Positions 9,637-16,741 of a stretch of DNA of 64,000 bases are shown in pieces. How positions within the stretch are numbered: the stretch's first letter is position 1; every line of letters starts with the position of its first letter. Source of the DNA: Marixanthotalea marina (GTDB taxonomy: Bacteria; Bacteroidota; Bacteroidia; Flavobacteriales; Flavobacteriaceae); assembly GCA_018883545.1 (NCBI GenBank), contig JAHLEH010000011.1:25796-89795 (forward strand), in the 5' to 3' direction. The notes beneath the pieces are model-generated. The model was not told the DNA's origin. It did not search any database and saw only the letters and a program-made list of their open reading frames with translations. A program made the translations under genes and the position numbers.

Positions 9637-10995
9637 ATGAAAACAACTAACATATATATAATAGTACTAACACTATTCTTTAGTGTGTCTCTACAAGCGC
9701 AAACAAAATCTACCTCAGAGGCTAATGAATTATTTGACGGATTGGTAAACACTTTTCAAGATGTTAAAGATGATATTAATGAAACAGCTAATGACGTTAA
9801 AAATAAACCTGGTGATGTTCTAAATGAAATTAAAGATGGCTTAGACAAAATTAGTTTTTGGGAAAAATTTATGCAAGGTGATATACTACTTGTTATGAAA
9901 GCAGATAAGGATAAGCCATGGAGAAACATTACCGAATCAAACAGTGATTATACTGAGGGGTTTTACTATCTAGATTTAGGAGATAATTCTTTAGAAATAA
10001 AATTTGATTGGGATAATAGAGCTCTTATTATGGAGGGAGAAAGTTCTGGATATAGTTTTGGTAAATATAGTAGCCATGGAGAGTATGAAATTTTTGGTAA
10101 AAAAGAAAAGGAACTTGTCCAATACACAGATAAAGATGGCAACTGGTACAGTCCAGTTGAGGATATGGAAGGTTATGAACATATTAAATATATCAAATTT
10201 AACGCAAAACAAATGGCTGTTTCAGGCCTACAAGGGTTATTAGATCTATCTATTGATTCAAAAGTAGAAGAGATTAAGAATTATTTATTTCAGTTAATTC
10301 TTCATTATCAAATTGACCTTGTTAAAATTGGTGCAGAATTAGGTGGTAGCGAATACTCGCTTCCTTTGGAATTGCATAAGTTATTGCAAAACTTTGACGA
10401 AAAAAATGCAGAGTTTCAAAAGAAGCTTGAAGAAGCCATAAAAGCAATATTAAGCAAAGAGTTAGAAGAAATAGGAGGTTTTCCCATTTTTATTCATTGG
10501 GCATTTATATACTCGCCAGAAGTTATTAAAAAGTATTATGGTAATAAAGTAAATGAAACCAAATCAGACTGTGATGGCTATGCTAATGCATGTTCAAAAT
10601 TCACCGTGTTACAAGGTCCAGATAAAGGCAAATCTATGGAGTTTGATCGTTTGGGTAGACTCAAATTTATAAACTCTTTAGAAGACGGTACGGCAAAATT
10701 CTTTTACGATAAAGATATAACGGTTACGCTACCTGATCCAAGTGTGGTGATGTCCTTGTCTGATTTAACTGGTGATATTTTCAAGCAAAGAAATATGGAA
10801 GAGAATTATGAAAAAAAGAGAGCATCCCAAAGAGAAGAGGAAAGAGAACTAAAGAATGAAGAAACACAGCAAGAAATAGACCAAATGCGTCAAGAGGAAT
10901 TGGAAAGTCTGAGAGAAGACTTGAAAGAAGCTGTTACACCCCAAGAAAGAGAAGCAATACAGGAAAAAATAAAAGATTTAGAAAAACTTATGTAA
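9637..10995 (+). CDS. Secreted protein with coiled-coil tail, island paralogue C
   Basis: 452 residues with a signal peptide ending near LQAQ. The N-terminal amphipathic helix (FDGLVNTFQDVKDDINET) replaces the FLKKLK module of paralogues A and B. Residues about 285-385 (WAFIYSPEVI, a Cys pair spaced CDGYANAC, FDRLGRLKFIN, VTLPDPSVVMSL) align with the C-module of paralogue A. The last 70 residues are a highly charged Glu/Arg/Gln coiled coil. No catalytic motif seen. It lies 12 bases after paralogue B, and a tiny lipoprotein ORF starts one base after its stop. Confidence 0.7.
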   Translation: MKTTNIYIIVLTLFFSVSLQAQTKSTSEANELFDGLVNTFQDVKDDINETANDVKNKPGDVLNEIKDGLDKISFWEKFMQGDILLVMKADKDKPWRNITESNSDYTEGFYYLDLGDNSLEIKFDWDNRALIMEGESSGYSFGKYSSHGEYEIFGKKEKELVQYTDKDGNWYSPVEDMEGYEHIKYIKFNAKQMAVSGLQGLLDLSIDSKVEEIKNYLFQLILHYQIDLVKIGAELGGSEYSLPLELHKLLQNFDEKNAEFQKKLEEAIKAILSKELEEIGGFPIFIHWAFIYSPEVIKKYYGNKVNETKSDCDGYANACSKFTVLQGPDKGKSMEFDRLGRLKFINSLEDGTAKFFYDKDITVTLPDPSVVMSLSDLTGDIFKQRNMEENYEKKRASQREEERELKNEETQQEIDQMRQEELESLREDLKEAVTPQEREAIQEKIKDLEKLM

Positions 10996-10996
10996 G

Positions 10997-11107
10997 ATGA
11001 AAAACATAGTGTTTAAAGGCCCACTTATCTTAGTTTTCTTGATGTTTGGTATGTTTTTATCATGTGGGGGCATAAACATTTTCAAAACAAATGATTTAAA
11101 TCTATAA
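10997..11107 (+). CDS. 36-residue putative mini-lipoprotein
   Basis: The ATG begins one base after the stop of paralogue C. It encodes a charged start (MKNIVFKG), a hydrophobic core, a textbook lipobox FLSC at residues 20-23 and only 13 further residues (GGINIFKTNDLNL) before TAA. The signal and lipobox are too good to be chance, but the mature peptide is only 14 residues. It may be a genuine small lipoprotein, or the surviving 5' end of a longer gene whose remainder decayed; the bases to 11254 show no continuing frame I can recognise. Confidence 0.45.
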   Translation: MKNIVFKGPLILVFLMFGMFLSCGGINIFKTNDLNL

Positions 11108-11254
11108 TCTTATGAAGTTAACTTTATAATTTATCATTTTTTTTCAAAAACATAATAGACTTAGAAAACCTGAAAAAGGAAGGTTGTTATTAAAAATATT
11201 TTCAGAAAATAGAGTATTCACAAATAAAATAATAGTTAGTTAAATTTTAAAATC

Positions 11255-11868
11255 ATGATAAAATCATATAAAATCATATAAAATAGTTGTTACCATATTA
11301 ATAATAGTGTCTATAATTTATAGCTGTGGTAACAGTTCCAAAAAAGAAAATTTGGAAATTACTAAAGAAGTCAACCAATTAGATGTAATTAAAAATACAA
11401 CAGGCACTATAAAAACACCATAAGCTTGATGGAAATGACTCCTTTAAGCTATGAAGCTTTGGAACAATGGTTCCCAAAAAACTTTTTAAACATGCAATTA
11501 TCAAGTATTGAAAAGGCTCTTTAAGCGGGAATAATATCACCAGTTCTGTTGCCCATTATAAAGGATCCAACAATGCAAGTTTTGATATAATAATAAATGA
11601 CGCTGCAGGTAAAAATGGAAGTATTGTTGTCGGCTCATTATCAATATATAAAAATATGACTGTAGATAAAGAAGATGAATATAAAATAGAGAAATCATTC
11701 AAAAAAAACAAGATGGCTGGTATTGAAACCTACCACAAAAAAAGAAAAGAATCTATGATGTCATTTATGTACGATGATAGATTTGCCATTGTTGTCTCGT
11801 CAAAACAATTAGATAGAGATACTGTTTGGAAGGCTATAGAACTTCTCAATTTGGAAAATCTGAATTAA
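11255..11868 (+). pseudogene. Frameshifted lipoprotein gene (three disruptions)
   Basis: Conceptual repair gives one continuous lipoprotein. The ATG at 11255 runs into a stop at 11279 because of a 10-bp tandem duplication. Removing one copy yields MIKSYKIVVTILIIVS and then a lipobox IYSC. That frame stops at 11421. The next frame resumes at 11423 (SLMEMTPLSYEALEQWFP) and stops near 11522. A third frame from about 11525 (SGNNITSSVAHYKGS) reads to 11868 and ends in NLENLN. The three pieces follow each other without gaps, which argues for recent decay. The 3' piece alone has an ATG at 11656 and could be mistaken for a 70-residue gene. The family is a flavobacterial lipoprotein of unknown function. 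Confidence 0.8.
11261..11280 (+). repeat. 10-bp tandem duplication breaking the pseudogene
   Basis: AAATCATATA occurs twice back to back at codons 3-9 of the broken lipoprotein gene. Deleting one copy restores the signal peptide frame. This is a slippage-type mutation, potentially reversible on its own, but two more frameshifts lie downstream. Confidence 0.85.
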
Positions 11869-11968
11869 TAGTATAGATGTAAGTAAACTTTCAAAAGGAA
11901 TCTAATTACTTAAAATTGACATTGCTGAAAGAAAGATTGTAAAAAAAAATAATTAAAGATTAAAAACA

Positions 11969-12934
11969 ATGAAAAATACTAACCAAACTTATTTTTTATT
12001 ACTTCTATTGATATGTTTTCTTTTCAACTGCAAAAACGAAAAGAAAACAGCACCTAAAGAAGAAATAACAGAGGTCACAGAAGAAGTTGTGGAAATGCCC
12101 GTAAATGTTATAAATGTTGTAACACGGGCTATGGATTTTCAATCTGTAGATACTATTCCTTCTGGATGGAACACCTTTAAATATGAAAACCTTTCAAACG
12201 AAACACATTTCTTTTTATTGGATAAATATCCTGAAGGTAAAACGGCTGAGAATGCTATAACAGATATAGCTCCTGTGTTTGAAGAGGGTATGGATTTGAT
12301 TAACGAAGGTAAAGCTGAAGAAGGGTTTGCAGCTTTTGCTAAATTACCAGAATGGTATGGCGATATTGTGTTTTCTGGTGGCGCTGGTTTAATTGCACCT
12401 AAACATACTGCAATAACAACCGTTAAACTTGATCCAGGTTATTACATCATGGAATGTTATGTAAAAATGCCTAGCGGTAAATTCCACACCCTTATGGGGA
12501 TGGCAAAGCCTATTATGGTTACAGAAGAAGATAGTGGCAATACCCCGCCAAAAGCAACAGTTAATATTACCTTATCAGGTGTTGATGGTATTACGTATGA
12601 CAAAGGCATAACCAAAGGAAAACAAATTTTCTCTGTATTTGTAAAAGATCAAAAAGCACATGAAAACTTTATATGGCATGATTTAAACTTAGTAAAACTT
12701 GAAGATTATGCAAGCGAGGACGAATTAGAGGCTTGGATGGATTGGTCTGATCCAAAGGGATTGATTACTCCAGTACCCAACGGTATCACCTTTTTAGGAG
12801 GAGTAAACGATATGCCCGCAGGTAGTACAGGATATTTTTATGCAGATCTAAAACCTGGTAAATATGCTTTTATTTCAGAGGTGCCAAACACAAAATCAAA
12901 AAAATTATTTAAAGTGTTCGATGTAATTGACTAA
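11969..12934 (+). CDS. Lipoprotein with two cupredoxin-like beta domains
   Basis: 321 residues. Signal peptide with lipobox LFNC (residues 19-22), then an acidic linker rich in Glu, as is typical of surface-exposed Bacteroidota lipoproteins. Two beta-rich halves follow: one with LDPGYYIMECYVKMPSGKFH (about 155-175) and one with LKPGKYAFISEVP (about 295-310). 'pG.Y.f.C....G.h...GM' is a cupredoxin-like pattern, but a full His/Cys/Met type I copper site is not evident. Function is therefore open. The gene is convergent with ribBA and the two stop codons overlap. Confidence 0.65.
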   Translation: MKNTNQTYFLLLLLICFLFNCKNEKKTAPKEEITEVTEEVVEMPVNVINVVTRAMDFQSVDTIPSGWNTFKYENLSNETHFFLLDKYPEGKTAENAITDIAPVFEEGMDLINEGKAEEGFAAFAKLPEWYGDIVFSGGAGLIAPKHTAITTVKLDPGYYIMECYVKMPSGKFHTLMGMAKPIMVTEEDSGNTPPKATVNITLSGVDGITYDKGITKGKQIFSVFVKDQKAHENFIWHDLNLVKLEDYASEDELEAWMDWSDPKGLITPVPNGITFLGGVNDMPAGSTGYFYADLKPGKYAFISEVPNTKSKKLFKVFDVID

Positions 12935-14085
12935 TAATTTACATAGTCTACAATTTCCAGTCCGTAGCCAATCATACCTACGCGTTTGGTTTGTTGGCTA
13001 TTGGATATTAGCCGTAGCTTATGGATGTTTAGGTCGTGTAAAATTTGTGCACCAATACCAAAATCGCGATTGTCCATATTTATTTTAGGTGCTTTAATTA
13101 TATCGTTACCATTTTGGTTTTCCCTTAAAAAAGACAATCTGTTTAAGATTTCTGTAGATTGTGCCTGTTGGTTTATAAAGATGATAGCGCCTTTGCCAGC
13201 ATCGTTAACAACCTTAAACATATTGTTTAATTGATCATCTACATTATTGGTAAGTGTACCTAATATATCGTTATTAACTAGCGTTGAATTGATTCTAGTA
13301 AGTACTTTTTCATTGTCTTTCCAAGAACCTTTTGTTAAAGCTATATGTAATTGATTATTAGTGGTTTGTTTGTAGGCTCTTAATCTAAAACTTCCAAATC
13401 GGGTGTTGATATCAAAATCTTCCTTTTTTTCAATTAAGGAGTCGTGTTGCATTCTATAGGCGACCAAGTCTTCAATGGAAACAATTTTCAAATCCAGTTT
13501 TTTGGCAACTTCAACCAACTGTGGTAAGCGCGCCATAGAACCATCTTCGTTCATAATTTCTACAATAACCCCTGCAGGTTGTAAACCGGCTAATCTGGCA
13601 AAATCGATGGCAGCTTCGGTGTGCCCAGTGCGTCTTAATACGCCACCTTCTTTGGCTACTAACGGAAAAATATGGCCTGGTCTGGATAGGTCATGTGGCC
13701 TGGTATTTTCATTAATTAAAGCTTTTACCGTTTTTGATCTATCGCTTGCAGAAATCCCTGTAGTAACACCTTGTCCTCTTAAATCTACCGACACCGTAAA
13801 AGCGGTTTCCATATGATCGGTGTTGTTGTTAACCATCATGTGCAGTTGCAGTTCTTTACATCTTTTCTCGGTTAAAGGCGCACAAATAAGGCCTCTACCG
13901 TGTTTTGCCATAAAGTTTATCATTTCTGGGGTTACTTTATCGGCTGCGGCCACAAAATCGCCTTCATTTTCACGATTGGCATCATCTACAACAATAATAA
14001 CCTTACCATTTCTAATATCTTCAATGGCATCATGAATATCATTTAATTTGAATTGTTGCGATTTGTCTTTGGTTTCAACTATCAT
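12931..14085 (-). CDS. ribBA: 3,4-dihydroxy-2-butanone 4-phosphate synthase fused to a degenerate GTP cyclohydrolase II domain
   Basis: 384 residues. The N-terminal half (about 10-215) is RibB, which makes the four-carbon unit of riboflavin from ribulose 5-phosphate. It has the acidic loop DDANRENEGD, the catalytic TGISASDR region, RPGHIFPL and GHTEAAID. The C-terminal half (about 222-384) is laid out like GTP cyclohydrolase II and keeps RDFGIGAQIL, but it contains no cysteine at all. The zinc ligands of C..GD....CDC are replaced by NSTLVNNDILGTLTNNV. This is the RibBX-like situation known from other bacteria, so GTP opening should be done by another RibA elsewhere. It is the last gene of the ftsK-lolA-lptF operon, 15 bases after lptF/G. 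Confidence 0.9.
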   Translation of the reverse strand: MIVETKDKSQQFKLNDIHDAIEDIRNGKVIIVVDDANRENEGDFVAAADKVTPEMINFMAKHGRGLICAPLTEKRCKELQLHMMVNNNTDHMETAFTVSVDLRGQGVTTGISASDRSKTVKALINENTRPHDLSRPGHIFPLVAKEGGVLRRTGHTEAAIDFARLAGLQPAGVIVEIMNEDGSMARLPQLVEVAKKLDLKIVSIEDLVAYRMQHDSLIEKKEDFDINTRFGSFRLRAYKQTTNNQLHIALTKGSWKDNEKVLTRINSTLVNNDILGTLTNNVDDQLNNMFKVVNDAGKGAIIFINQQAQSTEILNRLSFLRENQNGNDIIKAPKINMDNRDFGIGAQILHDLNIHKLRLISNSQQTKRVGMIGYGLEIVDYVNY

Positions 14086-14100
14086 ACTGCAAAGATATTG

Positions 14101-16089
14101 CTATTTTAAGGAATCTAAACAATTTTGTTTCAGGTCTTGCTTGATTTCCGATTTTAAAAACAGATGGGTTAGCATGTATAAGGGGAGACCAATAATTAAA
14201 AGCATTATTTGTAAACTGCTTATTTTTTTATTGATGTGTTTGTATAAATTGACCATATTGAAAATGGATTTTACATAATAAATACCGTATAAAACGAGCA
14301 GAATAATACTTAATTGTATTGAAGACGATGCTAAAGAAGGGAGTTTATTATTTCTAAAAACAAAGAACAGCACTAACAGTATGATGCCTATCCAGTATAG
14401 AACAATTGAAAATTTAGCGTGTGAAAAGAAGTTTTTAGCTATGTTTTGTGAAACAGCAAAATCACTTTTAATATTTATTTCTTCACTTAATTCTTCTGTT
14501 GTTTTTCCTCTGCTGTTTAAAACTTGAATGGCTTCAAATCTGCTGTCTTCTTCATAGCCTAGTGTGTTGTAATTTTTTACAATATCTAAAAGCTTCTCGT
14601 TTTTTAAAGTTGCAAAAAACTTGTAGTCAAGTTTATCATCACTTTTTATATTGAGCATCCCTTTTATAGGATCTATTATGTTGCCAAATTCAAACAATCC
14701 CTTGTCTTGTGTTGCTCTCTTTGTTAAATAAACACTTAATGGGAACATGATTAATGTAGAGAACCAAGGCGCCAAAACAGGGTTTAGGCCACCACTTTTG
14801 GCACTATTTGTCGCGAAAATACCTATAAAGTGATAGGTTAAAAAGATAAAAATGGCAATTACCAAAGGCAAGCCTATACCGCCTTTTCTTATTAAAGCGC
14901 CAAGCGGGGCGCCTACGAAAAATAAAATAACACATGCAAACCCCAAAGCTAACTTTTCGTGCAAGGAAATAATGTGCCTAGCATAAATAATGGCTTTTGG
15001 TTTATCGGTGTTCACCTTTGTAATGAGGTATTGCCTTATGCCGTCGGCATTACTAAGAGCGGCACGAACAATACCAATTTTTTCATTTAAGGGATAAAGG
15101 TCTAGAACATTTCCTGTAAATATTGAGTCTGTAATTTTTTCGTTTTCTAAAGGCTCGTCTTTTTTGATTAATTCTTTTGCCGTAACAGATTTATTAATGT
15201 TAGAACGCTGATAGATGGCTTTATAAAATATCTTTTGGTCTTCCATGTGGGTTTTAGCTAAAGAGTCTAGAGTGTAATCTAGTTTTCCGATGCTAAGCAT
15301 GTTATAGGTGTTGGAGGTAGATTTGTCATCAAAATCCACATCCATTTGAGATAGATCTATATTTATAGTATATCTTTCAAAAGTACCTTTGGCAAAAGGT
15401 TGTTTTTGTTTTTCTTTAAGATTCCTTGTTTGAATATCGTTGTAATAATTACCATCTTTTAAAATTAGGCTTAGGGTAGGTGACTCTTCTTCACTTATTA
15501 ATTCGCCTGATTTGGATTTTATGGTTTCTGCGTTGGTCCTTTGTGCAGCATCCTTTATGTGTATGGTAACATCATCGAAAACCTTTCCGCCTTCACCTTT
15601 TTTGTCTTCTACCTTAATGTTATAAGTGCCAATCTCGTTAAACTGTCCTTTGGCAATTGCCATAGATGGTTTCGACTTTTTAATATTGACTCTTAGATTA
15701 TAGAAATTATATTCGGCCCAAGGAATAATATTGTTTGCAAAAATAAACGTAACAAATCCCAGAGCTACAATGAAGATGCTTAACCCCGACATGGCCCTCT
15801 GCAATGAAATGCCAGTGGATTTCATGGCTGCAAATTCGTAGTTTTCCGCAAAACTACCAAAAACCATTATAGAGGATAACAGAATGGTTAAAGGTAAAAT
15901 TAAAGGCATTAATTTAGGGGTTACATAGAAAATAAACTTAACTATAACAACCATATCTAAATCCTTTCCTGCTAATTCTCCTATGTATAGCCATATGGTT
16001 TGTAAAACAAAAATCAGTACGAGAATGGAAAACACACTGATAAATGTTTTAAGGTAGGTTGTAAGTATATAGCGGTCTAGTATTTTCAC
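14101..16089 (-). CDS. LptF/LptG family lipopolysaccharide-transport permease
   Basis: 662 residues. The N-terminal block has three hydrophobic helices with the typical start MKILDRYILTTYLKTF, followed by a periplasmic beta-jellyroll-like region (about 120-350). Three more helices follow, with KLALGFACVILFFVGAPLGALIRKGG, the family hallmark. A C-terminal extension with extra helices (about 500-640) is longer than in proteobacterial LptF/G (about 360) but common in Bacteroidota. These proteins form the inner-membrane part of the LptB2FG exporter that pulls LPS from the membrane. Located 6 bases after lolA, inside the same operon. Whether it serves as LptF or LptG cannot be told by eye. Confidence 0.9.
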   Translation of the reverse strand: MKILDRYILTTYLKTFISVFSILVLIFVLQTIWLYIGELAGKDLDMVVIVKFIFYVTPKLMPLILPLTILLSSIMVFGSFAENYEFAAMKSTGISLQRAMSGLSIFIVALGFVTFIFANNIIPWAEYNFYNLRVNIKKSKPSMAIAKGQFNEIGTYNIKVEDKKGEGGKVFDDVTIHIKDAAQRTNAETIKSKSGELISEEESPTLSLILKDGNYYNDIQTRNLKEKQKQPFAKGTFERYTINIDLSQMDVDFDDKSTSNTYNMLSIGKLDYTLDSLAKTHMEDQKIFYKAIYQRSNINKSVTAKELIKKDEPLENEKITDSIFTGNVLDLYPLNEKIGIVRAALSNADGIRQYLITKVNTDKPKAIIYARHIISLHEKLALGFACVILFFVGAPLGALIRKGGIGLPLVIAIFIFLTYHFIGIFATNSAKSGGLNPVLAPWFSTLIMFPLSVYLTKRATQDKGLFEFGNIIDPIKGMLNIKSDDKLDYKFFATLKNEKLLDIVKNYNTLGYEEDSRFEAIQVLNSRGKTTEELSEEINIKSDFAVSQNIAKNFFSHAKFSIVLYWIGIILLVLFFVFRNNKLPSLASSSIQLSIILLVLYGIYYVKSIFNMVNLYKHINKKISSLQIMLLIIGLPLYMLTHLFLKSEIKQDLKQNCLDSLK

Positions 16090-16095
16090 CTTAAC

Positions 16096-16737
16096 CTAAT
16101 CTAGATTGTTGATGTAATAATCCTTGTATTTATTGGCATCAAAAGTAAATAGGGTTTTAGGCAACGGCTCGTTTGTTTTGAATGAATTAACCGTTAGTGT
16201 TGTTTTTGTGCCGTTGTTACCTATTTGTATTAAATTATAAATGTTTTTGGTTTGGGCATCGATGCCCAAAAGAATATAGTTTATCTCAGAATCAGAATCA
16301 ATCGGGGTTAACTTTACATATTGTATTTTTCTGCCCAAAACATTTTGTTCAATATCAAGAGCATAAGTATATCCTTTTTCGTAAAAAGACAACATTTCAC
16401 TTGGTGTAATATTGTCCTCATCATCTTCACTTTGGGAAGAAATGGTAACTTCTTCATCTTCTGGGCTAATGCTATATAGCTTTTTGCCATCAAACAATCG
16501 GGTAGTTCCTAAAATATTCAACTTGTATTTTTCGCCTTGCAAAACCACATCGCCACGTGTTTCCTGTTTGATATTTTCGGCTGTATTTTCCAAAAGGTAT
16601 TTAAAGTCTAAGGATATGTTTTCGTAGCTTTTTACTTTTTGGGAAACCTCGTTTAAAAGAGCTTTGGCTTTATTTTGCGAAAAGCCGTTAATTGCAAGTG
16701 CAATAAATAGAATTGTTATGGTATGTTTGATTTTCAT
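16096..16737 (-). CDS. lolA: LolA-like periplasmic lipoprotein carrier
   Basis: 213 residues from ATG 16737; an in-frame ATG at 16755 would overlap ftsK by 14 bases and spoil the signal peptide start, so I prefer 16737. Signal peptide ends near NGFSQ. The mature part has the LolA pattern: helix with V..Y..i..dF, then an unclosed barrel with ETRGDVVLQGEKYKL, TTRLFDGKKLYSI and FYEKGYTY. LolA takes lipoproteins from LolCDE across the periplasm. An acidic insert (SQSEDDED, about residue 95-105) is unusual. It sits between ftsK and lptF/G, an envelope-assembly context. Confidence 0.85.
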   Translation of the reverse strand: MKIKHTITILFIALAINGFSQNKAKALLNEVSQKVKSYENISLDFKYLLENTAENIKQETRGDVVLQGEKYKLNILGTTRLFDGKKLYSISPEDEEVTISSQSEDDEDNITPSEMLSFYEKGYTYALDIEQNVLGRKIQYVKLTPIDSDSEINYILLGIDAQTKNIYNLIQIGNNGTKTTLTVNSFKTNEPLPKTLFTFDANKYKDYYINNLD

Positions 16738-16741
16738 TTTG

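Noticed and set aside
11656..11868. Independent 70-residue gene
   Set aside because: It is the last piece of the frameshifted lipoprotein; the same frame extends upstream with matching sequence and no signal peptide.
2569..12934. Polysaccharide-utilisation locus around the HTCS regulator
   Set aside because: No SusC, SusD, glycoside hydrolase, sulfatase or transporter gene nearby.
13900..14100. FMN riboswitch before ribBA
   Set aside because: Only 15 bases separate ribBA from lptF/G; there is no room for a riboswitch.
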